Assembly (NCBI RefSeq): GCF_036013745.1
Contig: NZ_CP107880.1
Span: 7,936,001 to 8,000,000, forward strand
Source of the DNA: Streptomyces sp. NBC_00483
GTDB lineage: Bacteria; Actinomycetota; Actinomycetes; Streptomycetales; Streptomycetaceae
Length of the DNA stretch: 64,000 bases
Direction: 5' to 3'
The position numbers and the translations under genes are program-made. The notes below the pieces were generated by a model. The model made no database searches. It had not been told where the DNA came from and saw only the letters and a program-made list of their open reading frames with translations. Positions 8,518-17,905 of the stretch are shown piece after piece. Numbering within the stretch: the stretch's first letter is position 1; every line of letters begins with the position of its first letter.

Positions 8518-9102
8518 ATGCACACCACCGAGCCCCGCACCCTCCGCCTCCTCGGTGACCAGTCCTGGCACGAACACGCCGCCTGCCACCCGACGAGCCA
8601 CCACGAGGTCGACCTCGACCTGTTCTTTCCCGAGCCCGACGAGATGGATCGCATCTACGAGGCCAAGTCCCTGTGCGCCCAGTGCCCGGTACGCCGCACC
8701 TGCCTCGACGCCGCGCTCGAGAACGGCGACCGCGAAGGCATCCGTGGCGGCATGACTGAAGAGGAACGCGAACCCCTGCACAGCAAGTTGGAACACCGCC
8801 TCGACTACGAACGCGTCAACGCCACCCTGGCCGGCCGCGACATCCATCTCACCAAGAGCGAACGCCGAGCCGTCGTACGCGCCGCCTACCAGTCCGGCGT
8901 CACACCCGAACGCCTCGCCTGGCTCCTCAAGATCACCGAGGAGCACGCGGACAAGCTGTACCGCCGCACACGCCGGGAAATCCGAAACCGGACAGTGGAA
9001 GAGACCCAACTCGGCGACCCGGCAGAGGCCGAGGGCGAGACACACCGGGCGGCCGTGATCCACCTGGCGAATCGCCACGACGACCTCGGGGCGGCAGCGT
9101 GA
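8518..9102 (+). CDS. WhiB-family iron-sulfur transcription factor
   Basis: Actinobacterial Wbl protein of 194 aa. The four cluster-binding cysteines are C23, C53, C56 and C62 (SLCAQCPVRRTC), followed by the diagnostic GIRGG turn at 74-78. Unlike short Wbl proteins it has about 110 extra C-terminal residues including an HTH-like segment (SERRAVVRAAYQSGVTPERL). Plasmid-borne Wbl proteins of this layout are common in Streptomyces elements and probably control transfer genes. The start has a C-rich leader but no strong ribosome site. Its stop overlaps the GTG of the next gene (GTGA), so the two are coupled. Confidence 0.93.
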   Translation: MHTTEPRTLRLLGDQSWHEHAACHPTSHHEVDLDLFFPEPDEMDRIYEAKSLCAQCPVRRTCLDAALENGDREGIRGGMTEEEREPLHSKLEHRLDYERVNATLAGRDIHLTKSERRAVVRAAYQSGVTPERLAWLLKITEEHADKLYRRTRREIRNRTVEETQLGDPAEAEGETHRAAVIHLANRHDDLGAAA

Positions 9103-10094
9103 CCGACACCGATTCCATCCACGCGCGCATCACGAGCTGGGACCGCGCCGCGATCGTCGCCCTCGGCGCCGCCGGATGCGCCCTCTCGTACGACGCCCTG
9201 CAGCAGATGGCCACGGCCATCCACATCCGCGGAATCCTGACGTTCGTCTTCCCTCTCGTCATCGACGGATTCATCGCCTACGGAGTCCGGGCCCTGCTGG
9301 TCCTCCGCGCGGCCCCGCTCGCCGCCCGCTGCTACGTGTGGTTCCTCTTCGGCACCGCAACGGCCGCCAGTATCTGGGCCAACGCCCTGCACGCTGTACG
9401 CCTCAACCAGCAGGCTTCCGAAGGCGCAGGTCTCCGGCTCGGTGACGTCACCGTCGGCGTCCTGTCCACCCTGGCCCCGCTCGCCCTGGCCGGAGCCGTG
9501 CACCTCTACATCCTCATCGCGCGCCGAGTCGCCGAGGCAGAGGTGTCCGGGCCCCCGGACGGCTTGAGTGTCCGGACACGGTGGGCGGCTGCTATCCGCG
9601 AGGACGCAGCATCCGCCACCCCGGCCCCGATCGCTGTCGAACGGTCACCCGCGGACACCGGCCGCCCGTCGGTCCCCCGCGGCCCGGACACCAAGGAGCC
9701 TGCGACGACGGACAAGCCGTCCGGACACCTGCAGGACAAGCAGACCGAACCAGAGCCGGAACACGGCGGTCGCACGGCCGACCTGGCCGGACAGCCGGCC
9801 ATCAGATCTCGCCCGGTCACGCCCACACCCCCGGAAACGTCGCCGGTGACCGCCCCGGAGGCCGGACACACCAACCAGCCCAACCGCCATGACCGGAAGG
9901 GCACGGCGGTCACCGACGAACACCTGCTGTCCATCGCCCGCCCCGCGGTCACCAAGGCCGGACGCCTCACCCGCAAGGTCGTCGGGGACGCCATCCGCAG
10001 CCACGACCTCGGGCTCGGAAATGACCGCCTGACCGAACTGATGCGGCTCCTACGCCAGGAAGCCGAACTGCGGGACACCACCCCGACCGCCTAA
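9099..10094 (+). CDS. DUF2637 membrane protein (Spd-like transfer protein)
   Basis: A 331-aa protein with four predicted transmembrane segments in the first 150 residues (about 17-37, 47-68, 77-99, 118-140). This is the layout of DUF2637 proteins found in Streptomyces plasmid-spread and transfer loci. A long, charged and proline-rich linker follows (about 150-275), then a small C-terminal domain (VTDEHLLSIARPAVTKAGRLT... RLTELMRLLRQE) that looks like a winged helix or ParB-like DNA-binding tail. The GTG start overlaps the WhiB stop. The role is inferred as DNA spreading or transfer at the membrane. Confidence 0.78.
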   Translation: MTDTDSIHARITSWDRAAIVALGAAGCALSYDALQQMATAIHIRGILTFVFPLVIDGFIAYGVRALLVLRAAPLAARCYVWFLFGTATAASIWANALHAVRLNQQASEGAGLRLGDVTVGVLSTLAPLALAGAVHLYILIARRVAEAEVSGPPDGLSVRTRWAAAIREDAASATPAPIAVERSPADTGRPSVPRGPDTKEPATTDKPSGHLQDKQTEPEPEHGGRTADLAGQPAIRSRPVTPTPPETSPVTAPEAGHTNQPNRHDRKGTAVTDEHLLSIARPAVTKAGRLTRKVVGDAIRSHDLGLGNDRLTELMRLLRQEAELRDTTPTA

Positions 10095-10185
10095 CCGAAC
10101 TTCCTTGCCTCCGGTGCGTTTTGGACACGCCATCGCACCGCAACCCCGACACACTTCGCCCCATTCCCCGAACCGGGAGACACCC

Positions 10186-10410
10186 ATGCGCACCACGCCG
10201 GCCACCCACGCCGAAGCCAACGCGTGGATCACCGTGCTCACCAAATACGGGCACCTCCACCGCGCCGAACCTGGCCCCGACGGCGCCTGGACAGTGCAAC
10301 GCACGCCCACCAGCAGGCCCCATACGCTCCACCACCCCGTCCTCGTAATCGACTTCATAGCCGACGTCCTGCACGACGTACGCCGCACCGCCTCTGGACT
10401 GCCTCGATGA
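10186..10410 (+). CDS. Small hypothetical protein upstream of mobC
   Basis: A 74-aa protein with no recognised domain. The ATG at 10186 is preceded by CGGGAGA at good spacing and was preferred over the longer in-frame start at 10105. The sequence (EANAWITVLTKYGHLHRAEPG, VLVIDFIADVLHDV) looks like a folded alpha/beta peptide and not random translation. It sits between the DUF2637 gene and the candidate oriT, in the same direction. Confidence 0.6.
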   Translation: MRTTPATHAEANAWITVLTKYGHLHRAEPGPDGAWTVQRTPTSRPHTLHHPVLVIDFIADVLHDVRRTASGLPR

Positions 10411-10485
10411 CACCTGGCGAGAGCCCCTGCGCACTACCTGACCCGAGCGGAGCACGCTGCCCGGAACGAAGCCGAGCAAGCTGTA

Positions 10486-10586
10486 CCTTCCGAAACTCCT
10501 CCGCAGCCACGGGCCGCGGAGGAGTTTCGGAAGGGCTTGCCCCCGCCCCAGGGGAGGCGGGGGAGGTTCGGCACCAGGGGGTGCCG
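10486..10586. other. Candidate origin of transfer: three adjacent perfect hairpins
   Basis: Three inverted repeats follow one another. The first has perfect 19-bp arms at 10486-10504 and 10516-10534 with an 11-base loop. The second has arms CCCCCGCC (10540-10547) and GGCGGGGG (10556-10563). The third has arms CGGCACC and GGTGCCG across 10569-10586. They lie just upstream of the MobC-like and relaxase genes, the usual place for oriT in mobilisable elements. The first arm pair is too long and too perfect for chance. A transcription attenuator is the alternative. No run of T follows any stem, which argues against a simple terminator. Confidence 0.55.
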
Positions 10587-11030
10587 GCCACGGAGGCTGC
10601 GACCGAGGGCGGATCGCAGCCGGGTGGAGAAGATGACGAACGCGCCACCGTGCGTACACGCCCACGCCTGCGTCAGAGCGTGCACCGCGACCAAGTCCGC
10701 AGCGTCCGCCTGACGCGCGACGAACTCGACATCGTCCACCGCGCAGCCGACGAGGCCGGCCTGAAGGTCGCAGGATTCATCGCCGACGCCGCGGTCGCGG
10801 TCGCACGAGCCCAAGGAGGCCCGAAAACCTGGCTGTTGGACCAGCGCGGCCGAGTCGAGGAGCTGATGACGGCCAGCGCTCAGCTCGCCCGCGTCGGCAA
10901 CAACCTCAACCAAGTGGCCCGTGTCCTGAACTCCGGCGGTCACGCCGAGTACGCGGACGACGCAGTCGCCCGAGTCCTGCGCGCGGCGGCCCGAGTCGAG
11001 GCCGCGGCAATCGAACTGGCCCGGCGGTAG
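10581..11030 (+). CDS. MobC-like relaxosome accessory protein
   Basis: A plasmid-mobilisation protein thought to bind oriT and open it for the relaxase. The core is a ribbon-helix-helix-like segment (VRSVRLTRDELDIVHRAADE) followed by the typical C-terminal helical part (ELMTASAQLARVGNNLNQVARVLNSG), which matches the MobC/BHR family. The start is uncertain. An ATG at 10407 overlaps the previous stop but would translate through the hairpin cluster. GTG codons at 10581 and 10650 are alternatives, and 10581 was chosen as the first start after most of the hairpins. The relaxase gene follows after 6 bp. Confidence 0.78.
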   Translation: MPATEAATEGGSQPGGEDDERATVRTRPRLRQSVHRDQVRSVRLTRDELDIVHRAADEAGLKVAGFIADAAVAVARAQGGPKTWLLDQRGRVEELMTASAQLARVGNNLNQVARVLNSGGHAEYADDAVARVLRAAARVEAAAIELARR

Positions 11031-11036
11031 CCAGCC

Positions 11037-12779
11037 GTGGTCCCCGACATCTCCACCGGAGGCCGTACGCACGGCCTCCTCGCCTACCTCTACGGCCCTG
11101 GCCGTCGCGACGAACACATCGATCCGCACCTCGTGACGGCTTGGATGCCGGAACTCGCGCCCGACCCGGGACGGGACCGGGCGGCCACGCTGAAGCAACT
11201 AGCCGACGCGCTGGACCTTCCGGTCCTAGCGGTTCGCGAGGACCGTCGCCCGGCCCGGCACGTCTGGCACTGCCCCGTCCGCACGGCCCCCGGGGACCGA
11301 TACCTCACCGACTCCGAGTGGTCCGAAGTCGCCCGCCGCATCGTCCACGCGACCGGAATCGCCGAGTACGGCGACGACAAGTCCTGCCGATGGGTGGCCG
11401 TACGGCACGCCGACGACCACATCCACATCGTCGCCACCCTCAAACGCGAAGACGGCCGCAGCCCACGACGGCACCAGGACGGGATCCGCGCCCAGGCCGA
11501 ATGCCGCAAGATCGAAAGGGAATGGGGTCTGCAGATCCTCAATGAGGGCGATGGCACCGCGGCCCAACGACCCACCAGCGCCGAACGCGCGAAGGCCGAA
11601 CGCACTGGCCGCCCCGAACCAGCCCGTGAAACCCTTCGTGAACGCGTCCGCCAGGCCCTGGCCGGCGCGGCTGACGAAGGGGAGTTCTTCCACCGCCTCA
11701 CCGAGGCCGGCCTCCGCCTCGAAGTCCGACGCGCTCCCTCTGGCGATGCCCTCGGGTACAAGGTGGCGTTGCCGGGCGACCGCAACCGTGCGGGACAGCC
11801 GATCTGGTTCCCCGGCTCCCGCCTCGCGCCCGACCTCTCGTTGCCGCAGATCCGCCGACGGCTTCAGGGCAGTGCGCCCGAAGACAATTTGTCTTCGACG
11901 AAGGACCTCGCCGACCGACCAGCACACGCCCGCCGTGCTGCCATGAGTGCCGTTGAGCAGGCGGTTACCCAGATCGCCGGTCAAGATGACGCCAGCGGCG
12001 CGGCACAGTTGGTCGGAGTCGGTACCGTCCTGGACGCCGTCGCCCAGACGGCCTCCACTTCATCGCGCGAGGAACTCGCCAAAGCCGCCCGTGCCTTCGA
12101 ACGAGTAACCCGCTCCCACGTCCGCGCCGAACATGCGGACCATCGAGCTCTGCGTGTAGCCGCACGTGGCATCACCCAGGCGGGCAATGCCCTAGGAAAG
12201 GGCGAAGACGGTGGCGCCACCGCGATGCTCCTGTCCACCCTGGTCCTTGCCACCATCGCCGCGATCCGTTGGCACTCGGCCCGAGGCCACGCTCAGCAGG
12301 CAGCCGCCGCCCGTCAGGCCGTCGAACACGTCCGCGCTGCCTACCGAACCGCCGCCGCCACCCCCATGGCTGCGATGCACGCACATGAGCGTCGGCTCTC
12401 CATGCCTCAACGAGACCGCTATGCACACGCCATCGCGGACGCCCTACCCGAGCGCGCTGGCTCCGACCACGGCGAGCCCGGCTGGGACGCCCTCGTCGCC
12501 ACTCTGGGCGAGGCCGAGGAAGCCGGATATCACGCGGAGGCCCTTCTCCGACAAGCCGTCGAATGGCGCGAGTTGGTCACGGCGGACAGTGTCCCCGATG
12601 TACTCGTCTGGCGCCTGCGCCGCATCGCCCACTTGCCCGCCACGCCAGGCCTGCCCCCTACACCGGCGACGCACATGACACCACCGGGGCCGCCCCAATT
12701 CACCGAAGCTCAGACACAGGCCACCACCACGCAGCACCCCAAAACGGACCATGCACGCCGTCCCCGGGCTCGGCACTGA
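11037..12779 (+). CDS. Relaxase / mobilisation nuclease (MobA-like, MOBP type)
   Basis: A 580-aa DNA strand transferase that would nick oriT and pilot the transferred strand. The N-terminal catalytic domain shows the HUH-type metal site HADDHIHIVATL (His124, 128, 130). Probable active-site tyrosines lie upstream (LLAYLYGPGRRDEH, about residue 19). The central and C-terminal parts are helical and charged, with alanine-rich stretches as in Streptomyces mobilisation relaxases. No helicase motifs are seen. GTG is used as start, 6 bp after the MobC stop. It works with the coupling protein encoded at 52-54 kb on the other strand. Confidence 0.88.
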   Translation: MVPDISTGGRTHGLLAYLYGPGRRDEHIDPHLVTAWMPELAPDPGRDRAATLKQLADALDLPVLAVREDRRPARHVWHCPVRTAPGDRYLTDSEWSEVARRIVHATGIAEYGDDKSCRWVAVRHADDHIHIVATLKREDGRSPRRHQDGIRAQAECRKIEREWGLQILNEGDGTAAQRPTSAERAKAERTGRPEPARETLRERVRQALAGAADEGEFFHRLTEAGLRLEVRRAPSGDALGYKVALPGDRNRAGQPIWFPGSRLAPDLSLPQIRRRLQGSAPEDNLSSTKDLADRPAHARRAAMSAVEQAVTQIAGQDDASGAAQLVGVGTVLDAVAQTASTSSREELAKAARAFERVTRSHVRAEHADHRALRVAARGITQAGNALGKGEDGGATAMLLSTLVLATIAAIRWHSARGHAQQAAAARQAVEHVRAAYRTAAATPMAAMHAHERRLSMPQRDRYAHAIADALPERAGSDHGEPGWDALVATLGEAEEAGYHAEALLRQAVEWRELVTADSVPDVLVWRLRRIAHLPATPGLPPTPATHMTPPGPPQFTEAQTQATTTQHPKTDHARRPRARH

Positions 12780-12857
12780 CACCACTGCAAAGGGCTGGAC
12801 TGCGCCGACCGAAAGCTGTTACGGCTGGTCAACAAGAGAACGAGGAGAACAAGGCCC

Positions 12858-13259
12858 ATGGTTAGCGAAGATGTCCAGATACCCAGACCGCTTGCGTCGA
12901 CCGCTGATGGATATGAGGACCCGCTGCTGCGCCTGCAGCAGGAGACGCAGCTCGGTGACGGCGTCATCCGACTGCGTGCCACCACCCACCCGGAGGGAAT
13001 CCGTGTCACGGGCATTCCGGTGATGTGCCCGAACTGCGGCGCACGCCGTGACTGGATGGTCATCTGTGACCGCAGCATCATCCGGATTCGCTGCCGTTGT
13101 GCCCACGAGTGGGTCGAGCCCGAACTGAACCGTGCGGACTACGAATCCATGATCGACGCTGGAGGTCGTGACCACCCGAGCCTTGAGGCCGCCGCCCAGT
13201 CCATGGGCTACGACGGTGCCCTCGCCGGCACGTATTTCAGTACGCCCCGCTCGGAGTAG
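12858..13259 (+). CDS. Hypothetical protein with a zinc-ribbon-like motif
   Basis: A 133-aa protein of unknown function. The centre has CPNCGARRDWMVIC followed after about ten residues by CRC, a pattern that could bind one zinc ion. The ATG is preceded by GAGGAGAACAAGGCCC, giving a convincing ribosome site. It is the last gene of the rightward mobilisation operon, 78 bp after the relaxase. It may be an accessory transfer protein, but only its position suggests this. Confidence 0.65.
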   Translation: MVSEDVQIPRPLASTADGYEDPLLRLQQETQLGDGVIRLRATTHPEGIRVTGIPVMCPNCGARRDWMVICDRSIIRIRCRCAHEWVEPELNRADYESMIDAGGRDHPSLEAAAQSMGYDGALAGTYFSTPRSE

Positions 13260-13334
13260 TACCTGGAGGGCCGTGAGGGAACCGACGTTCGTGCCGCACG
13301 CATAAGCTGACTCTCCACGGCTCCAGCGATCACA

Positions 13335-13870
13335 TCAGGCGTGCACCGGCGCCCAGCCGGGAGTGCGCACGTCGCGAGGATCTGTCCACACCAGGGCACC
13401 GTCCACGAGCCCGGGGGCATTGGGTCGACCGATGAACGGCCCGGTGCCCGCCCTCAGCGCTTCGACGACCTACTCCAAGAGTCCTGGCAAGGTCAGCCCG
13501 TTGCAGGACTCGCCATGCATGCCCGGCTCCTCATCCATGCACCAGTGGCCGGTCAGGCCGGTGCCGCAGTCGATGAAGTCTCCGCTCCACGGCTCGCCGA
13601 CCTCGTCGGCAGTGAACGGCACGCACAACGAGCCCCATTCAGGAACCTCTTCGGTGAGGAGAGGGCGACGTCCATCGGCAGCAGCCCCAGCCCGTTGAGG
13701 AACGCGCCCGCGTCGCTGTCGCTGACACCGTCGTTCAGCGACCACAGCCCGCGCAGCGCGGCTTGCAAGGAGAAACCCAGTTGCTGTTCGGCCTGCGCCA
13801 TTTGCTCGACGGAGGCACCCGGGCGCAGCGACGCATGCGACCTCGGCGCACGGTCACGCAGCCAGTCCCC
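13335..13870 (-). pseudogene. SMI1/KNR4 (SUKH) family protein, broken
   Basis: The remains of a SUKH-superfamily protein, a family often used as immunity proteins against polymorphic toxins. One frame gives the typical N-terminus (LRPGASVEQMAQAEQQLGF, LRGLWSLNDGVSD). After a shift near 13670 a second frame continues (EEVPEWGSLCVPFTADE, FIDCGTGLTGHWCMDEE). An in-frame TAG at about 13470 interrupts that second part, and beyond it the reading resumes (VVEALRAGTGPF, ALVWTDPRDV) to a TGA at 13335. One frameshift and one nonsense codon make it inactive unless they are sequencing errors. The right end abuts gntR debris, so a deletion probably removed its start. Confidence 0.72.
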
Positions 13871-14051
13871 GACCCATGCCCTGGTAGCCGCGCAGGACGG
13901 TGTGGACGGACGTCGAGGAAGCGTCACCTCCCGGGCGGCGGGCAGCCGGTCGCCGGGGGTTCAGGGCGCCGTCGGCCAGTGCCCGTCGCACGGCGGTGGC
14001 GATCTGCTCCGAAAGTGGGAGGGCGGAGCTGGCGTCGATACGGATCAGCAT
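13854..14051 (-). pseudogene. GntR-family (YtrA-like) regulator fragment
   Basis: The first 65 codons of a short GntR-type repressor. The opening LIRIDASSALPLSEQIATAV is typical, as is the later VHTVLRGYQGM. Between them the expected recognition helix is scrambled by two compensating frame changes, and the protein stops before the usual C-terminal part. Its ATG lies 2 bases after the stop of the DUF1648 pseudogene, the standard order for this regulator/membrane-protein pair. It is non-functional as read. Confidence 0.7.
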
Positions 14052-14052
14052 C

Positions 14053-14890
14053 TCAGTGGTCCCGACGAACGTCCCGGGCCAGCAGGTCGCCGAGCAGCCC
14101 GGCCGCCGTCGCGGCGTCGTCAACGGCCACGACGAACTGCTTGCCGTCGTCCAGCTCCAGCCACACCGCCTGCCCGGATCGCAGCGCAAGTCCGCGCCTG
14201 CCGTTGGCGATCCTGTATTCCCGGCCTCCGAGATCCGGCAACGGCCGGACTTTGTCGGCCCACGCTTTGTCGATCCGCTGAAGCGGGAGGTGGGTCCGGG
14301 GCCTGCGAAGCAGCGGCGGCCGGATGGCAGCCCGCCCTCTCGGACACTCACTTGGGCGCCAGCCATCACCGCGACCCTCGCCGACGGCCCATGGAGCCAG
14401 AGGCTGTGGGCCGATCTGTGCCATCGGGGTGCTCCCGACGCGTCAGCACGTGCGCCCCGAAAATAGCGGCGGCGGTCAATCCCGCGGCGACGGGCAGGTG
14501 CCACAACGGCATCCGCGCCTCGTCAGCGGTGGAGGCGTCGGCGTTCACCAGCGCCAGCATCGTGAACAGGTACCCCAGGGAGACGGCCGCAGCCGCAGAA
14601 GTGGCATAGAGCGTTCGTAGGGCGAGCGATCCTCGTACCGCGCTCCGGGACACCCCCAGGCCGAGTCCGAGCAAGGTCATTTCGGAGATCAGTAGCAGCT
14701 CCGCTGGGGAGGAGGACCGGTTGACGTTCCCCGCCTCGTCGAAGTGGACGGCCATGGGGTCTGGCAGGTTCGGCCACGACACGATGAACACCACAGCCAC
14801 CACCAATGCGGCTACCAGGCAGGGGAGTCCGGCGTACCACCGCAGCGGGTCCGGCTGCTGAGTGCGGGAAGTCCGGTCGGGATGATCCAT
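14053..14890 (-). pseudogene. DUF1648 membrane protein, frameshifted
   Basis: A protein usually encoded with a GntR repressor. The first 174 codons read well, with a DUF1648 segment after two membrane helices (FIVSWPNLPDPMAVHFDEAG, including the NLPDP-V-HF motif) and further hydrophobic segments. The frame then changes near 14370-14420. A second frame gives the expected soluble C-terminal part (YRIANGRRGLALRSGQAVWL, KQFVVAVDDAATAAGLL) up to the stop at 14053. The start at 14890 is an ATG beginning MDHPDRT. One frameshift breaks the gene. Confidence 0.68.
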
Positions 14891-15073
14891 TCCGCCCCTC
14901 GGTGTGCATTGTTCGCATAGCACTCGAGCAATTGAACGATAGTGCAGGCGCCTGGGTAGGGAGTGCCCCAGGACGACAGCAGATGCGGCTGGCTGATCTA
15001 CACCTGCCGCCTCTGCTGAAACTACGCGGCTGAGTCGCCTTCGCAACCGACGAACCCCGCCTCCCGAGGGGAG

Positions 15074-15286
15074 GATCGTCGCGACGCTGCTGAACTCACC
15101 GCGCTCGCCGATCACCTCACTGCCCACGGCATGGTTCTGGAAATGTTCGCCGGCCGCCTTCCCGGCATCTACGCCACCGACGGCATGCTCCACACCGTGC
15201 TGCGGCGTCGCGCGGGCGGCGAGGCCGTCGAGCAGGTTCAGCCCGACTTGATCACCACCGCTGGTCAGCGCAATCGTCGACGTTGA
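15074..15286 (+). pseudogene. Serine recombinase (resolvase) remnant with internal deletion
   Basis: A 70-codon frame combines two distant parts of a Hin-like resolvase. ELTALADHLTAHGMVLEM belongs to the catalytic domain, and DGMLHTVLRRRAGGEAVEQV belongs to the C-terminal HTH of the same protein family. The catalytic core and linker between them are missing, so about 70-90 residues were deleted in frame. No start codon or N-terminus is left. Family assignment is from memory of Streptomyces resolvases; the deletion is an inference. Confidence 0.6.
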
Positions 15287-15528
15287 GCCCCGCCGGGCCG
15301 TCGCAGTCGGCCGGCCACCACCGGGCATCCGCAGCGATTGCAAGGCGTGGAAGCAATCCGGCGCCGAAGCCACCGTTGGGACGTGGCGCGTGCTGGGTGG
15401 CGCCCGCATATCACGCAATCTCCGGTCACCGGAAGCTGCGGATCCTCTGGACTCTTGAGCTCGGCCGCACGGAATCCGACTGCGGCTGCTTCCTCATTCC
15501 CTCAGCCCATCACAGAGGTCATTTCCGC

Positions 15529-15876
15529 ATGCACACTGCCCGACTCGCTGCTTCCGTCGCTATTCTCGGCGCACTGGCGGCCCCTGTCGTCTCGGCTACG
15601 AGCGCGACAGCGGCACCGTCCCACGCCTCGGTCTCGCCTTCTCCTGGCGGCGATTGCGACCGCCGTGGTCCGTGGACGGTCCTCACGAAGGCTGTGACGA
15701 TCCGTTCTCACGCGACCAGCAAGTCCACCGCACGCGGTGTGCTCTACAAGGGGCACAAGTTCAGCGTCCACAAGACCCACGGCAACTGGCACTACATAAC
15801 GGACAAGTCCACCGGCGTCACGGGTTGGGTGTCCGGGGCGTACGTTTACCGAGAGGTCTACATGTGCCTGCACTAA
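15529..15876 (+). CDS. Small secreted SH3-like domain protein
   Basis: A 115-aa protein with a clear Sec signal peptide (MHTARLAASVAILGALAAP, cleavage probably after SATSATAA at about 29). A bacterial SH3-like (SH3b) domain follows, shown by TVLTKAVTIRSHATSKSTA, LYKGHKFSVH, NWHYI and TGVTGWVSGAYV. Such Streptomyces proteins are secreted to the cell wall or medium and may bind peptidoglycan. The ATG at 15529 has AGAGG about 10 bases upstream and fits the signal peptide. It lies alone between debris. Confidence 0.82.
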   Translation: MHTARLAASVAILGALAAPVVSATSATAAPSHASVSPSPGGDCDRRGPWTVLTKAVTIRSHATSKSTARGVLYKGHKFSVHKTHGNWHYITDKSTGVTGWVSGAYVYREVYMCLH

Positions 15877-15981
15877 CAAATGCGCTGCTGTTCACGGTTC
15901 TCGCCGTGGGGTTCCCGACTGGTCCGTGGCATCCCGCCCATCCGCTCCCGTCGTGGCCCACGGCGTAGGCGCCCCGGGTAG

Positions 15982-16114
15982 CTGCACGGTGACAAGGGCT
16001 ATGACTACCGCCACCTGCGCCGATGGCTCGCTTCCCGTGGCATTCGGCATCGCCTGGCCCGCAAAGGCATCGAGTCATCTCGGCACCTGGGCCGACACCG
16101 CTGGGTCGTGGAGC
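15982..16114 (+). pseudogene. IS5-family transposase, 5' fragment cut by IS21
   Basis: The frame reads LHGDKGYDYRHLRRWLASRG, then IRHRLARKGIESSRHLGRHRW and VVE, the conserved late part of an IS5-family DDE transposase. It stops abruptly where the IS21-type inverted repeat begins at 16115. The missing continuation (RTVSWLSGCRRLHRRYERK) is found at 21489, so the transposase was interrupted by insertion. The N-terminal two thirds of the transposase is absent. Confidence 0.8.
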
Positions 16115-16253
16115 TGGCTTTGTAGGTGAGTTTGGAGGCCAGCAGTGGGTGGGTTCTGACTCCAGTGCCGTCAGCGGCGGGGTGGTGTCGGTGAGTTTTG
16201 ACTCCGCCGGAGGGCTTGCGGTGGGAGTATCGGGGTGCATCAGCTAGCGCTGG

Positions 16254-17905
16254 GTGGTTCAAGTGCCCTTTTCGAAGGTCGAGTTGTACGCGGCGATACG
16301 CCATGACTCTCGGGTCGAAGGGCTGTCCAGCAGGGCTTTGTCGGCGAAGTACGGGGTGGGGCGCCGGACAGTCGCGATGGCCCTGGAGTCGGTGTGGCCG
16401 GCGCCGCGCAAACAGCTTCCGGCCCGGGTCTCGCGCCTGGATGCGTTCAAGGCGACGATCGACCAGATCCTGCGCGATGACCTGGATGCGCCGCGCAAAC
16501 AGCGGCACACGATCAAGCGGGTCTTCGACCGGCTGATCGACGAGTACGACGCCCGGGGCGTGACCTACTCGATGGTCCGCGACTACATCGCACAGCGGAA
16601 GCCTGAGATCCGCATCGAGGAGGGCCGGGGGCCGCCGCAGGCGTTCGTGCCGCAGACCCATCGCCCCGGTGACGAGGCGGAGGTCGACTTCGGGGACGTC
16701 TGGATCCAGTTGAACGGCGTGCCGACCAAGGTGTTCCTGTTCTCGCTGCGTCTTTCGTTCAGCGGGAAGGCCGTGCACGAGATCTTCGCTTCGTGTGGAC
16801 AGGAAGCGTTCCTGGAAGGCCACGTCCACGCGCTGCACGTGCTGGGAGGGGTGCCGCGCGGCAAGGTCCGCTACGACAATCTGCGCGCCGCGGTCAGCCA
16901 GGTGCTGGGACACACCCGGGGCAGGGTGGAAAGCGACCGGTGGACGGCCTTCCGCTCGCACTTCTCGATCAACAGTTTCTACTGCAACCCGGCATCGAGG
17001 GTGCCCACGAGAAGGGCGGCGTCGAGGGGCAGATCGGCTGGTTCCGGAGGAACCACCTGGTCCCCGTCCCGAAGGTCGCCTCGCTCGCCGAACTGAACGC
17101 GATGGTCGAGCACTGGGACCAGCAGGACGACGCCCGCCGGATCATGCAGCGGGCGCTGACCATCGGTGAGATGTTCGCCGTCGAGCGACCGCTGCTGGTC
17201 CCGCTGCCGGAGGAGGACTTCGAGACCGGACTGGTCTCCTCGCTGCGGGTGAACCGCTACGGACAGGTCAGCGTCAGGACGAACCACTACTCGGTGCCGG
17301 TGCGGCTGATCGGCCGGATGGTGCGGGTCGTGCTGCACGCCTCGGAGCTCGTGGTCTACGACGCGCACAAGGAAGTCGCCCGCCACGAGCGGCTGATCGC
17401 GAAGGGCGGCTCCCGCCTGGATCTGGACCACTACCTGGAGGCCCTGGTCCGCAAACCGGGTGTACTGCCCGGCGCGACCGCGCTGGATCAGGCCAGGTCG
17501 GCGGGCAAATTCACCCCGGTCCACGACGCCTGGTGGCAGGCGGCCTGCAAGGCCCACGGCGACGCCGAGGGCACCCGCGCCTTGATCGCGGTCCTGTTGC
17601 TGCACCGGCACATGGTCCACGAGCACGTGGTGGCCGGCATCGCGACCGCGCTGCGGGCCGGCGCGCTGACCGCCGACGCGGTCGCCCTGGAGGCCCGCAA
17701 GTGGGGCGAGGCCGACCAAGGCGCCGAACAGCCCACCGGCCAGGACAGCGCGCCGCGTCACCGGGTGGATGGCGGGGCGACGGTGACCTCGCTGACCGAG
17801 CGGCGCCTGGCCGCGCTGCCGCCCGATCCCAGGCCGCTGCCGTCGGTGGCCGCCTACGACCAGCTGCTGCGATTCCGCCAGCGCCCCGCCGACGGCCAGG
17901 CATGA
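16254..17905 (+). pseudogene. istA: IS21 transposase IstA, single-base frameshift
   Basis: IstA is the DDE transposase of IS21 elements. The first part holds an HTH (SRALSAKYGVGRRTVAMALE), the start of the catalytic domain (GDEAEVDFGDVWI), the second acidic region (RGKVRYDNLRAAV), and a run to INSFYC. The frame then shifts at about 16985. The next frame continues correctly (PGIEGAHEKGGVEGQIGWFR, with the catalytic E in KGGVEG) through the beta-barrel to the stop at 17905. Restoring one C (CAACCC back to CCAACCC) rejoins the frames. The GTG start at 16254 opens VQVPFSKVELYAAI. Confidence 0.82.
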
